Source: an uncultured Clostridia bacterium
GTDB lineage: Bacteria > Bacillota > Clostridia > Christensenellales > Aristaeellaceae
Length of the DNA stretch: 64,000 nt
Assembly: GCA_934647235.1 (NCBI GenBank)
Contig: CAKUFG010000001.1
Span: forward strand, 62,001-126,000
Direction of reading: 5' to 3'
Shown here one piece after another: positions 1 through 8,124 of the stretch. The translations under genes and the position numbers were made by a program. Every line of letters starts with the position of its first letter. The stretch's first letter is position 1. The notes beneath the pieces are model-generated. The model did not search any database and had not been told where the DNA came from. It saw nothing but the letters and a program-made list of their open reading frames with translations.

Positions 1-1
1 G

Positions 2-1534
2 CGGCGGCTTTCATGCGTGCGCTGCGTGCATACCCATCCGCGCGGCTCCGCCGAGCTGTCGGATGTGGATATCACGGCGCTCAAATCCCTGCTGCTGGAC
101 AGCATGTGCGCGCTGGGCGTAAGCGCCGAGGGCGAGGTGACAGGCGTTCAGGCCGCCTTCCTGCATGAGCGGGTAAACGGCGAGCCGCAGCCCGTATGCA
201 CGCCCATCCTGTCCCTGCGCCGTCTGCCGCAAGGCGCCTGGATGGATGAGATTGCTTTGTCCGATCAGCGCGTCATGCAGGGCGAGGACAAGGCCGCAGA
301 CGACGCTCCCGAGCGCGCGCTGCTTGTAGGCATTGAAAGCGACGAATCGCTGGACGAGCTGGCCGACCTGGCCGAAAGCGCGGGCGCGGTGGTCGTCGGA
401 CGCTCCTTCCAGCGCAAGACGCGCCCCGATACCGCTACCTATATCGGCAGCGGCAAGGCCGACGAGCTGGCGCTGGATGCGCAGGCGTTGGAAGCCGATA
501 TCATCATCGTGGACGATGAGCTAACCGGCGCACAGCTGCATAACCTGGAGGATATCGTCGGGGTTAAGGTGGTGGACCGCACCACGCTGATTCTGGATAT
601 CTTCGCCCAGCGCGCCAAGACGGCCGAGGGTCGTCTACAGGTGTCGCTGGCGCAGCTGAAATACCAGTCCGGCCGCCTGATCGGCCAGGGGCTGGTGCTC
701 TCCCGTCTGGCGGGCGGCATCGGCACACGCGGTCCCGGCGAAAGTAAGCTGGAAATCGACCGCCGCCGCATCCGTGAGCGCATCACCGCCCTCAAGCGTG
801 AGCTGAGCGAGCTGGAAGGTCAGCGCGCCCTGCGCCGCCGCGCGCGGGAGCGCAGCGCCATCCCTGTCGTGGCGCTGGTGGGCTACACCAACACAGGAAA
901 ATCCTCCCTGTTGAACAAAATCACCGGTTCGGACGTCTATATTAAAGACAGGCTTTTCGCCACGCTGGACGCGGTATCGCGCAATGTGCGCCTGCCCGAC
1001 GGCGGCGAATACCTGCTGGTGGACACCGTAGGCTTCATCCGCAAGCTGCCTACCGACCTGGTTGAGGCCTTCCATTCCACCCTGGAGGAGGCCGCGCTGG
1101 CCGACGTGCTGGTGCTGGTCAGCGACGCATCCTCGCCCGATATGCTTGCGCAGCACGCCGTTGTGGAGCAAGTTTTACAACAATTAGGCGCAACTTCTCA
1201 GCCGCGCATTGACGTACTGAATAAATGTGATAAAATTGAAGAAGCGGATTTTGCGCCGCTGCCGCGCGCCATTCGCGTATCGGCCAGGACGGGCGAGGGG
1301 CTGGATCAGCTTTCGGACGCCATCGCGGCCATCCTGCGCGCGCGCGAATGCAAAATCAGCGTGCTCATCCCCTTCGATCAGTATGGCATCGTGGCGGATA
1401 TCCGCGCCATGGGCCGCATACTGAGCGAGGAATACACCGTTCACGGCACCCAGGTAACGGCCATGGTGGACGCCGCCGCATACGGCAGGCTCCTGTCCCG
1501 CTACCCCGCCGTATTTGCAGGAGAAGAAGGCTAA
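2..1534 (+). CDS. hflX: GTPase HflX, 5'-truncated by the window edge
   Basis: HflX is a ribosome-associated GTPase that splits stalled or stressed 70S ribosomes. The frame is open to the first base, so the true start lies outside the window; a GTG at 17 is only an internal codon. The first visible residues contain VHTHP, which resembles the extended N-terminal region I recall from clostridial HflX proteins. Next come the HflX N-terminal domain (GRSFQRKTRPDTATYIGSGK, about nt 397-456) and the helical linker ending in GTRGPGESKLEIDRRRI. The G domain shows G1 GYTNTGKSS (nt 881-907), G3 DTVGF and G4 NKCDK, followed by a C-terminal domain. A VanY-like gene starts 3 bp after the stop, so they are probably co-transcribed. 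Family assignment is very secure; only the 5' end is missing. Confidence 0.95.
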   Translation, partial: RRLSCVRCVHTHPRGSAELSDVDITALKSLLLDSMCALGVSAEGEVTGVQAAFLHERVNGEPQPVCTPILSLRRLPQGAWMDEIALSDQRVMQGEDKAADDAPERALLVGIESDESLDELADLAESAGAVVVGRSFQRKTRPDTATYIGSGKADELALDAQALEADIIIVDDELTGAQLHNLEDIVGVKVVDRTTLILDIFAQRAKTAEGRLQVSLAQLKYQSGRLIGQGLVLSRLAGGIGTRGPGESKLEIDRRRIRERITALKRELSELEGQRALRRRARERSAIPVVALVGYTNTGKSSLLNKITGSDVYIKDRLFATLDAVSRNVRLPDGGEYLLVDTVGFIRKLPTDLVEAFHSTLEEAALADVLVLVSDASSPDMLAQHAVVEQVLQQLGATSQPRIDVLNKCDKIEEADFAPLPRAIRVSARTGEGLDQLSDAIAAILRARECKISVLIPFDQYGIVADIRAMGRILSEEYTVHGTQVTAMVDAAAYGRLLSRYPAVFAGEEG

Positions 1535-1537
1535 GCT

Positions 1538-2218
1538 ATGCCCCTACAGCTGCTGTCGCTGCTGATATCGCTGGTATCGGCGCTGTCCCTGTCGCTGGAT
1601 ACGCTGGGCCAGGCAACGTCCCTGGGCGGATATCTGGCGCTGGTTAACCGCGATTATGTGCTGGCCGCCGATTACGAGCCGGACGATCTGGTGCGCCCAG
1701 ACGTCAAAGCTACCAATGGCAGCGCCATCCTGATGCGCAGCGAGGCTGCGGCGGCGCTGGAGGAAATGTTTGCCGCCGCCAAGGACGAGGCGGGTCTGAC
1801 CATCTACGCCGCCTCGGGCTACCGCAGCTACAGCACGCAGGCAGCCATCTTTGATCGCAAGATCAAGAATACCGGCAGCCGCGAAAAGGCGCAGCGCCTG
1901 GTGGCTCCGCCCGGTGCCAGCGAGCATCAGTTGGGGCTGGCCATGGATCTGAAGGCCACGCCAACCAGCAACCTTTCCGCCGCCTTCGCCAAAACCAAGC
2001 AGGGGCAGTGGGTGGCTGAAAACGCGCACCGCTTCGGCTTTATCATCCGCTATAAGGAAGAATGGACCGATATCACCGGCTACGCCTACGAGCCCTGGCA
2101 CATCCGCTATGTGGGCAAGGAGCACGCGGCCATCATTTACGAAATGGATATCCCGCTGGAGACGTACATTGCCGCCCTGCGCGCGGCGGCGCTGAGCCAA
2201 TATCTGGAGGAAGAATAA
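1538..2218 (+). CDS. VanY-like D-alanyl-D-alanine carboxypeptidase (paralog 1 of 3)
   Basis: Peptidase family M15B, 226 aa. Such enzymes are zinc D,D- (or L,D-) carboxypeptidases that trim the terminal D-Ala from peptidoglycan stem peptides outside the membrane. The N-terminus (MPLQLLSLLISLVSALSLSL) is a hydrophobic export or anchor segment. The core carries SGYRSYSTQ, the zinc-site motif SEHQLGLAMD (Ser, His, Asp) and the catalytic-Glu/zinc-His motif EPWHIRYVG. The ATG lies 3 bp after hflX behind a purine-rich AGGAGAAGAAGG. It is followed after 3 bp by a second paralog and then a third. The substrate is inferred from the family; a lysostaphin-like or L,D activity cannot be excluded. Confidence 0.88.
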   Translation: MPLQLLSLLISLVSALSLSLDTLGQATSLGGYLALVNRDYVLAADYEPDDLVRPDVKATNGSAILMRSEAAAALEEMFAAAKDEAGLTIYAASGYRSYSTQAAIFDRKIKNTGSREKAQRLVAPPGASEHQLGLAMDLKATPTSNLSAAFAKTKQGQWVAENAHRFGFIIRYKEEWTDITGYAYEPWHIRYVGKEHAAIIYEMDIPLETYIAALRAAALSQYLEEE

Positions 2219-2221
2219 CCC

Positions 2222-3040
2222 ATGCGCAAGCTGCTTTGTCTGGTGCTGATCCTGCTTCTCCCCCTGTGCGCACTGGCCGAGGGAGATCTGCCCGCCTGGG
2301 ATTACCCCATCGCACCCGAGATCCTGCAGGATCCAAACGATTATATCCGTCTGGCCAACCGCGACAACCTGCTGGACGGCTCCTACATCCCCGGCGACCT
2401 GGTCAAGGTGACGGCCAAGCACGTCAGCGGCACGTTTCAGCTGCGCAAGGCGGTCAACGACGCGCTGCTTACCATGTTTGCCGCCGCCAATGAGGACGGC
2501 TGCACGCTGTATGTAAAAAGCGCTTACCGTAGCTATCAGACCCAGCGCACCATGTACTATAACCGCCTGGAAAAAAACGGCGGCAAGGATGACGGCTGGG
2601 TCAGCTATCCCGGCGCCAGCGACCATCAGACGGGCCTGGGCGCGGATATCCTGAACTATGCCTGGACGCAGAAGGACGGCATGAACGAAAAGTTCGCCCA
2701 GACGGCCGAGGCGCAGTGGATGGCCGCGCATTGCCATGAGTATGGCTTCGTCATCCGCTATATGGACGGCAAGCAGGAGATCACGGGCATTTCCTTTGAG
2801 CCCTGGCATCTGCGCTATGTGGGGCCGGAATGCGCCGAATACATGATGACCAACAACCTGTCGCTGGAGGAATTCACCGCCGAGTGGCAGGCCTACGCCG
2901 CACGGTTTGAGCAGCAGTCTGGCATGACGCTGGACGCCTACTGCAAGCTCCTTTCCGCTCCCAAGCCCGCCGTTGAAACCGGCGAGACGGGTGAGGACGG
3001 CGATACCGAAATTTCCATGTTTTATGATACAGATCACTGA
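2222..3040 (+). CDS. VanY-like D-alanyl-D-alanine carboxypeptidase (paralog 2 of 3)
   Basis: M15B peptidase, 272 aa, with a clear signal peptide (MRKLLCLVLILLLPLCALAE, cleavage about residue 20). Catalytic and zinc motifs are present: SAYRSYQTQ, SDHQTGLGAD and EPWHLRYVG. It is the most divergent of the three tandem copies, with Asp instead of Glu before the first zinc His and a longer acidic C-terminal tail (about residues 245-272). It starts 3 bp after paralog 1, so the three genes form one transcription unit. Family knowledge says it hydrolyses terminal D-Ala of peptidoglycan precursors or mature stems at the cell surface. No vanR/S/H/A/X genes are near, so a glycopeptide-resistance role is not supported. 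Confidence 0.88.
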   Translation: MRKLLCLVLILLLPLCALAEGDLPAWDYPIAPEILQDPNDYIRLANRDNLLDGSYIPGDLVKVTAKHVSGTFQLRKAVNDALLTMFAAANEDGCTLYVKSAYRSYQTQRTMYYNRLEKNGGKDDGWVSYPGASDHQTGLGADILNYAWTQKDGMNEKFAQTAEAQWMAAHCHEYGFVIRYMDGKQEITGISFEPWHLRYVGPECAEYMMTNNLSLEEFTAEWQAYAARFEQQSGMTLDAYCKLLSAPKPAVETGETGEDGDTEISMFYDTDH

Positions 3041-3051
3041 CGGAGGCTGGC

Positions 3052-3987
3052 GTGCGATACAGGATCTTTGCCCTTGCGGTGCTTTTCGCCCTGCTGTTTT
3101 CTCATAGCGTCCTGGCCGAGCAGGAGGCAGATATTTTATCCGACAGCGGCATTCTGTGCCTGGTAAACCGCGAAAAGCATCTGCCCAAGGATTATGCGCC
3201 GAGCGATCTGGTCAAGCCCAAGGTGGATACCCGCAAATCCAGCCTGCAGGAGCGCATCTATATGCGCGAGGAAGCCGCCCATGCGCTGGAGGATATGTTC
3301 AACGCCGCGCTGACCGAGTCCGCGCTCAAGTTGCTTGCTGTTTCCGGCTATCGTTCTTATGGCACGCAGCAAGTGCTTTTCAATCAGAAGGCCGCTGCCG
3401 TGAGCGCGGCTACCGCCTCGCTGACCGTGGCCAAGCCCGGCGAAAGCGAGCATCAGCTGGGGCTGGCCATGGACGTGCAGTGCCCGGACACGCTCACCCT
3501 GAGCAGCAACTTTGCGCAGACCGAGGAGGGGCGCTGGGTGGAGGAAAACGCGCACCGCTTTGGCTTTATCATCCGCTATAAGGCCGAATGGAAAAGCATG
3601 ACGGGCTATAATTACGAGCCTTGGCACATCCGCTATATCGGCGTCGCCCATGCCACCGCCGTCCATATGCTGAATATCCCCTATGAAACCTACTACGAGC
3701 AGGTGATCCGCCTGCCCGAATATGTACTGACGCAGGGCAATCCCTATCTGCTTGCCGGCGCGGTACAGGATCTGATCAACGGCGATGAGAGCATCCTCGC
3801 CCTGCTGCCCGCCAACGCTCCGGATACCGACGCCGCGCTGCGCCGGGCCTCGCAGCGGTATCTTCCCGAGGATACCTCCTATCAGCAGGCCGTGTGGATG
3901 GGTTATCCTACCCCCGTGCCCACGCCCGAGCCGCGCGTGGATACCGACACTGAGGAATACTCCTACAGCCAGATGGAGGGCAAATAA
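3052..3987 (+). CDS. VanY-like D-alanyl-D-alanine carboxypeptidase (paralog 3 of 3)
   Basis: M15B peptidase, 311 aa. The start is GTG at 3052, set by a GGAGG 5 bp upstream. A signal peptide covers about residues 1-22. The catalytic motifs SGYRSYGTQ, SEHQLGLAMD and EPWHIRYIG are intact and closest to those of paralog 1. A long C-terminal extension (about residues 225-311) follows the peptidase domain; it is acidic and Pro-rich near the end (PTPVPTPEPR), like a spacer or wall-spanning tail, but has no LPxTG or choline-binding motif. The gene is 2 bp from the exonuclease gene that follows, which implies continued co-transcription. Confidence 0.88.
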   Translation: MRYRIFALAVLFALLFSHSVLAEQEADILSDSGILCLVNREKHLPKDYAPSDLVKPKVDTRKSSLQERIYMREEAAHALEDMFNAALTESALKLLAVSGYRSYGTQQVLFNQKAAAVSAATASLTVAKPGESEHQLGLAMDVQCPDTLTLSSNFAQTEEGRWVEENAHRFGFIIRYKAEWKSMTGYNYEPWHIRYIGVAHATAVHMLNIPYETYYEQVIRLPEYVLTQGNPYLLAGAVQDLINGDESILALLPANAPDTDAALRRASQRYLPEDTSYQQAVWMGYPTPVPTPEPRVDTDTEEYSYSQMEGK

Positions 3988-3989
3988 CC

Positions 3990-5126
3990 ATGCGTTCGCT
4001 GCGAGATCAGCTTCGCGCCATCCAGACGCAGCCCCGGCAGGCGCAGCCTGCCGCCAGGCCGCGCCCGCAGGATTGCCTGATCCGTGAAACCCGCTTTCCC
4101 CTGCCGGGCCGCCTGTCGCTGCCGGCGGGGATTTTTCCGTTTATGCAGCTGGACGCGCAGCTGCCCGAAAGCCTGTCCCCCGAGTCGCTTTTGTTTTTGG
4201 ATACCGAAACCACGGGACTGTCGGGCGGCGCGGGCACGGTGGCCTTTCTGGTGGGCGTGGGCGAAATACGCCGGCATGAGCTGATCGTGCGGCAATATCT
4301 GATGCGCGATTATGATGAAGAAGCCTTTGTGCTGCGCCACGTCCAGGCGCATTTATCCAGCTGCCAATTGCTGATCACCTACAACGGCAAGTCCTTTGAT
4401 ATGCCGCTGCTGGCCTCGCGGTTTGTGATGCACCGCATACGCCTGCCCGAGCTTCCCCATGCCGACCTGCTGCACGCCGCGCGCCGCGTATGGAAGCTGC
4501 GGCTGGGGCGCTGCTCGCTGTCGGCCCTGGAGGATAAAATCTATCATGAGCCGCGCGTGGACGATCTTCCCGGCGCGGAGGTGCCGCAGCGGTATTTTGA
4601 TTATCTCAAATCGCACGATATGTCGCTGTTAGAGGACATTCTGCGCCACAACGCGCAGGATATCGCCACCCTGGCGCGGCTTACCTACACGCTGTCCAGC
4701 CTGCACGACAATCCGCTTTCGGCTGAGCATACGCAGGATATCTTCAGCCTGGGCCGCGTATGCGAACGCGGCGGACAATTGGAGCGCGCGCGGGTTTGTT
4801 ACCGTGCGGCGGACAGCGGGGCCATGAGCGCCCTGTGCCGCGAGCGCCTGGCCGATACCCTGCGGCGCGAGCACAGCGACGCGGAGGCCGCAGCCATCTA
4901 TGAAAAGATGATCGCCGCGCGTCAGGGCGGCGCGCAGCCCTATATCGCCCTGGCAAAGCTGCTGGAGCACCGGCTGCACGATATTGACAAGGCGGCAAAT
5001 ATCGCCCGGAGGGGACTCTTATACCTGACCGACCGCCCCAGCCTCAGCCCCCGCGAGCAGGCGCAGCTGGACGATCTCACCCGCCGCTGCGCGCGCCTGC
5101 TGCAGAAGCAAAGCCGGCAATCATAA
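3990..5126 (+). CDS. YprB-type ribonuclease H-like (DEDD exonuclease) protein
   Basis: 378 aa, RNase_H_2 / YprB family. The DEDD 3'-5' exonuclease fold is marked by LFLDTETTGLSGG (Exo I Asp and Glu, about residues 68-80), TYNGKSFDMPLL (Exo II Asp, about residues 130-141) and HNAQDIATLARL (Exo III Asp, about residues 217-228). The N-terminal 45 residues are basic and low complexity. The C-terminal third is helical with TPR-like segments (VCYRAADSGAMSA, AAIYEKMIAA). The in vivo substrate of this family is not settled; nucleic acid exonuclease activity is inferred from conserved acidic residues. It is the last gene of the run from hflX. A new promoter for the next gene begins about 28 bp after its stop. 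Confidence 0.82.
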   Translation: MRSLRDQLRAIQTQPRQAQPAARPRPQDCLIRETRFPLPGRLSLPAGIFPFMQLDAQLPESLSPESLLFLDTETTGLSGGAGTVAFLVGVGEIRRHELIVRQYLMRDYDEEAFVLRHVQAHLSSCQLLITYNGKSFDMPLLASRFVMHRIRLPELPHADLLHAARRVWKLRLGRCSLSALEDKIYHEPRVDDLPGAEVPQRYFDYLKSHDMSLLEDILRHNAQDIATLARLTYTLSSLHDNPLSAEHTQDIFSLGRVCERGGQLERARVCYRAADSGAMSALCRERLADTLRREHSDAEAAAIYEKMIAARQGGAQPYIALAKLLEHRLHDIDKAANIARRGLLYLTDRPSLSPREQAQLDDLTRRCARLLQKQSRQS

Positions 5127-5153
5127 ACGGGCGTTGATCTTTCGCGCTTTGCA

Positions 5154-5182
5154 TTGACAAAAGCAGGGAATCGGGATATGCT
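5154..5182 (+). promoter_or_regulatory. sigma-A-type promoter for the TPR gene
   Basis: A perfect -35 TTGACA (5154-5159), a 17-bp spacer and a -10 TATGCT (5177-5182). The ATG at 5212 follows with a GGAGG in between, so this promoter should separate the TPR gene from the upstream run. Confidence 0.75.
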
Positions 5183-5211
5183 ATTGTGCGATCAGGATGG
5201 AGGTTTGAAGT

Positions 5212-5913
5212 ATGGGACTGTTTGACGGTATCAAAATCAGAAAGGCCATTATGCACCAGCAAAAGGGCGACCTGGCGCAGGCCCGCGCCGCTTATGAGGA
5301 ATTGTACGCGCAGGGCGTAAACCTGTGCGCCTATATGCTGCCCTGGGCGGTGATGCTGCTGCGCGAGGGCGGCGAGGAAAACTATAGAAAGGCCAAGGAA
5401 GTGCTGGTAAAGGCGCAAAAGGCCAGCGACGTCACCCCCGAACGCCGCAAGGAGCTGGTGCTGGATTTCGCCGTAGCCTGCTTTAAGCTGGGCGAGGTTG
5501 ATAAAGCCGTGGAGCTGCTGGAGCGCCTGCACCAGAAATCCCCCAGCGGCGATACCTACGGCGCGCTGGGCTATATCTATGTGGCGCAGGGCGATGCGGA
5601 CAAGGCGCTGGCCTTCAACGAGCAGGCTGTAGATTACGACGACGAAGATCCCGTTGCCCTGGATAACCTGGCGCAAACCTATTATCGCCTGCTGGGCGAT
5701 AAGGAAAAGGCGCTGGAGTATTTCACCAAGGCGCACGAGTATAAGGAATCGCAGATCGATACGCTCTGGTTCCTGTCGCGCTACGATCTGGAAAAGGGCG
5801 ATACCAAAGCCGCCATCGAAAAGCTGGAAAAGGCCGCGCAGGGCCGCTTCTCCCCCCTCAATTACAAAACCAAGGCCGAAATCGAGCAGGAGCTTGCCGC
5901 GCTTCGCGGATAA
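5212..5913 (+). CDS. TPR-repeat protein of unknown role
   Basis: 233 aa, soluble, with no signal peptide or membrane segment. Several TPR-like helix pairs are visible: about residues 15-45 (MHQQKGDLAQARAAYEELYA), 80-115 (FAVACFKLGEVDKAVELLER), 120-150 (GALGYIYVAQGDADKALAF) and 155-190 (LAQTYYRLLGDKEKALEYF). TPR proteins are protein-interaction scaffolds; no catalytic motif is seen. It has its own TTGACA promoter and a GGAGG ribosome site, and is followed by an inverted repeat before the next gene. The partner is unknown; proximity to peptidoglycan carboxypeptidases is only suggestive. Confidence 0.8.
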   Translation: MGLFDGIKIRKAIMHQQKGDLAQARAAYEELYAQGVNLCAYMLPWAVMLLREGGEENYRKAKEVLVKAQKASDVTPERRKELVLDFAVACFKLGEVDKAVELLERLHQKSPSGDTYGALGYIYVAQGDADKALAFNEQAVDYDDEDPVALDNLAQTYYRLLGDKEKALEYFTKAHEYKESQIDTLWFLSRYDLEKGDTKAAIEKLEKAAQGRFSPLNYKTKAEIEQELAALRG

Positions 5914-5952
5914 TCCGCGCCCGTTCATCGCATACTATTTCCCGTAGAGTGT

Positions 5953-5985
5953 GTTTCTGAAATACCGTCTGACGAATTCAGAAAC
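5953..5985. repeat. 9-bp inverted repeat upstream of dacF-like gene
   Basis: GTTTCTGAA at 5953-5961 is mirrored by TTCAGAAAC at 5977-5985 with a 15-bp centre. It sits between the TPR gene and the carboxypeptidase gene, about 27 bp before that gene's start codon. It lacks a T-tract, so it is an operator or RNA-hairpin candidate rather than a clear terminator. Confidence 0.5.
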
Positions 5986-6012
5986 GCGCTCGCAGCAAGG
6001 AGGGATTTATGT

Positions 6013-7182
6013 ATGCGTAAAAGCCTGAAAATCATCCCCGCCCTGTTGCTGGCGGGGATTTTTCTGTGCGTATCCTGCCTGCCAGCGCAGGCGCAGCCGC
6101 TGGAAAGCGCGCCGCCTATCCAGCTGACCGCGCCGTCCTATCTGCTGGCGGATGCTGAAACAGGCGCAATCATCTTTGAAAAGGGCGCGGATACCCCGCG
6201 CCAGGTGGCCTCACTGACCAAGCTGATGACCGTGCTGCTGGTGCTGGAGCGGCTGGACAGGGGCGAAATATCGCTGGATGATACCGTCGCCGTATCCAAG
6301 ACCGCCGCGTCCGCCCCTGGCTCCACCGCGCTACTGGACGCAGGCGCATCCTATCGCGTGGAGGATTTGCTGCGCTCGGCCATCGTAGCCAGCGGCAATG
6401 ACAGCGCCACGGCGCTGGCAGAGCATCTGGCGGGCAGCGAGCAGGCGTTCGTGCAACTGATGAACGCGCGCGCGGCGGAGCTGGGCATGAAGGATACGGT
6501 ATACGTCAACTGCACGGGGCTGCCCGCCGCAGGGCAGCAGACCACGGCGCGCGATATTCTGCGCGTATCGTGCGAAATCTGCCGTCACCCGGTCTATTTT
6601 AACTATTCCTCCCTGTGGCTGTCCAATCTTACGCATCCCTCCGGGCGCGTAACGGATCTGACCAACACCAACCGTCTGGTGCGCTTCTACGCCGACTGCG
6701 ACGGGCTGAAAACCGGCTCCACCAACGAGGCCAAGTACTGTGTCAGCGCCACGGCGCAGCGCGGCGGCATGCGGCTGATTGCCATCGTGCTGGGCGCATC
6801 GACCAGCCAGACGCGCTTTAACGAGGCCCGCGCCATGATGGATTACGGCTTTGCCACCTACAAGCGCACGCAGGTGATCTCCGCTGGCGAGCTGACGGGC
6901 TATGCCATTCCCGTGCGCCGCGGCGCGCAGGATACCACGCCCATCGCGGTGGGCAAGGGGCTGTCCATGCTGCTGCGTGCAGGACAGGCCGATAAGCTGT
7001 CGGTGGAGCTGAATCTGCCTGAATCCATCGAAGCCCCGCAGGCGGCCGGCACGCGCGTGGGCGATGTGCGCGTGCTGCTGGATGGACAAACCGTAGCCGA
7101 GCTTCCCGCCGTGCTTGCCCAGGATGTGCGCCTGCCCGGCTTTTTAGAAGGGCTGCTATTGATGCTTGATCACTGGCGCTGA
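6013..7182 (+). CDS. dacF: D-alanyl-D-alanine carboxypeptidase (S11, DacF/DacA type)
   Basis: 389 aa low-molecular-weight penicillin-binding protein. It removes the terminal D-Ala from peptidoglycan pentapeptides on the outer face of the membrane. A signal peptide covers about residues 1-27 (IFLCVSCLPAQAQ). The three active-site motifs are intact: SLTK (nucleophile Ser, about residue 68), SGN (about 127-129) and KTG (about 238-240). A PBP5-type C-terminal beta domain follows, then a terminal amphipathic or hydrophobic segment (FLEGLLLMLDHWR) fit for membrane anchoring. The ATG at 6013 is chosen because AAGGAGGG is well spaced; an ATG at 6009 is out of frame. The stop codon lies inside a 23-bp tandem repeat. 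The symbol is by family resemblance; dacA or dacB are alternatives. Confidence 0.92.
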   Translation: MRKSLKIIPALLLAGIFLCVSCLPAQAQPLESAPPIQLTAPSYLLADAETGAIIFEKGADTPRQVASLTKLMTVLLVLERLDRGEISLDDTVAVSKTAASAPGSTALLDAGASYRVEDLLRSAIVASGNDSATALAEHLAGSEQAFVQLMNARAAELGMKDTVYVNCTGLPAAGQQTTARDILRVSCEICRHPVYFNYSSLWLSNLTHPSGRVTDLTNTNRLVRFYADCDGLKTGSTNEAKYCVSATAQRGGMRLIAIVLGASTSQTRFNEARAMMDYGFATYKRTQVISAGELTGYAIPVRRGAQDTTPIAVGKGLSMLLRAGQADKLSVELNLPESIEAPQAAGTRVGDVRVLLDGQTVAELPAVLAQDVRLPGFLEGLLLMLDHWR

Positions 7183-7217
7183 CGGCATTTTTCGACTGGC
7201 GCTGACGGCATTTTTCG
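7172..7217 (+). repeat. exact 23-bp tandem duplication across the dacF stop codon
   Basis: A 23-bp unit beginning ACTGGCGCTGACGGCA occurs at 7172-7194 and again, with no gap, at 7195-7217. The first copy contains the last codons and the TGA stop of the carboxypeptidase gene. The second copy is non-coding. It looks like a recent slippage or repair duplication. Confidence 0.85.
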
Positions 7218-7225
7218 ACGAAAAC

Positions 7226-7254
7226 TTGCCAAATTCCCGCAGCTTTGATATAAT
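7226..7254 (+). promoter_or_regulatory. promoter for M50 protease-scpA-scpB
   Basis: -35 TTGCCA (7226-7231), 17-bp spacer, perfect -10 TATAAT (7249-7254). The GTG start at 7288 follows with a GGAGG. A 10-bp inverted repeat brackets the -10 box. Confidence 0.75.
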
Positions 7255-7267
7255 GTTGCGGGAATTT
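7231..7267 (+). terminator. inverted repeat overlapping the promoter: terminator or operator
   Basis: AAATTCCCGC at 7231-7240 is perfectly mirrored by GCGGGAATTT at 7258-7267, then a short T run. It can end transcription from dacF. It also encloses the -10 element of the next promoter, so an operator role is equally possible. Confidence 0.5.
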
Positions 7268-7287
7268 TTCTATTTGGAGGCGGCGCC

Positions 7288-8112
7288 GTGCTGGAGTGGA
7301 TGCGTTCGGATCCCATTGGCTTTTTTCAGTTTATGCTGTATCGCGCCCCGGCTGTGCTGCTGGCGCTTATTCTGCATGAAATCGCACACGGCTATGTAGC
7401 CTATCGCTGCGGCGATCCCACCGCGCGCGATGCGGGGCGGCTGTCGCTCAATCCCCTGCGGCACCTCAGCCTGATCGGCACGCTGATGATGTTTCTGGCG
7501 GGCGTGGGCTGGGCAAAGCCTGTGCCGGTCAATCCCAACAACCTGCGCCATGGCCGCCGGGATGATTTTCTGGTGTCCATCGCAGGCGTAACGGTCAATT
7601 TTATCCTGTTCACACTGGCCACCGTGCTGATGTGCGCGCTGCAGCGGCTAATCTGGAAGCCGGGGCTTTTTCGTCTTGGGGCGCCGCTGGCGACCCACTA
7701 TGATTTTCTCTCCTTCAGCGGCGAAAATTTCATGAACATGCTCTTTTCCGGCGAATATGTCATCACCGAGGCCGCAGGCAGCCAGTATTACGTCGTACCG
7801 GTGGACGAGTATCTGCGCGCTCCAGGGCTTTTGCACGTGCAGCGCTTTCTGGGGCAGCTGGCCCTGTGCAACCTGGGCATGTGCCTGTTTAACCTGCTGC
7901 CCATCCCGCCGCTGGACGGCTTCCACGTGTTCAACGATATCCTGCTGCGCGGCAAGATCCGCCTTTCCGGCAGGGCGTTTCAGATCTGCATGGTCGTTAT
8001 GCTGGTGCTGATGAACGCAACGGATTTCTTCAGCAGCATCGTATCCAAGGGCATCGACCTGGTGCAAAACGGTGTGCTGACGGTGGTCATGCGCCTGTTC
8101 GGTCTGTCGTAA
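7288..8112 (+). CDS. site-2 protease family (M50) membrane metalloprotease
   Basis: 274 aa integral membrane zinc protease of the compact M50B type. The HExxH motif is LHEIAHG (about residues 30-36) in the first long hydrophobic segment. The third zinc ligand motif is LLPIPPLDG (about residues 203-211). Other hydrophobic segments are at about 65-80, 95-115 and 230-250. The start is GTG at 7288, 7 bp after a strong TTGGAGG. This family is regularly found just upstream of scpA in Bacillota, as here, with a 12-bp gap. Substrates of this subgroup are unknown; cleavage of membrane-bound peptides or regulators is the family inference. Confidence 0.9.
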   Translation: MLEWMRSDPIGFFQFMLYRAPAVLLALILHEIAHGYVAYRCGDPTARDAGRLSLNPLRHLSLIGTLMMFLAGVGWAKPVPVNPNNLRHGRRDDFLVSIAGVTVNFILFTLATVLMCALQRLIWKPGLFRLGAPLATHYDFLSFSGENFMNMLFSGEYVITEAAGSQYYVVPVDEYLRAPGLLHVQRFLGQLALCNLGMCLFNLLPIPPLDGFHVFNDILLRGKIRLSGRAFQICMVVMLVLMNATDFFSSIVSKGIDLVQNGVLTVVMRLFGLS

Positions 8113-8124
8113 GGGGGCGCGCAG

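Noticed and set aside
1538..3987. vancomycin resistance cluster
   Set aside because: The three VanY-like genes lack vanR, vanS, vanH, vanA-type ligase and vanX neighbours, so they are better read as peptidoglycan-trimming enzymes.
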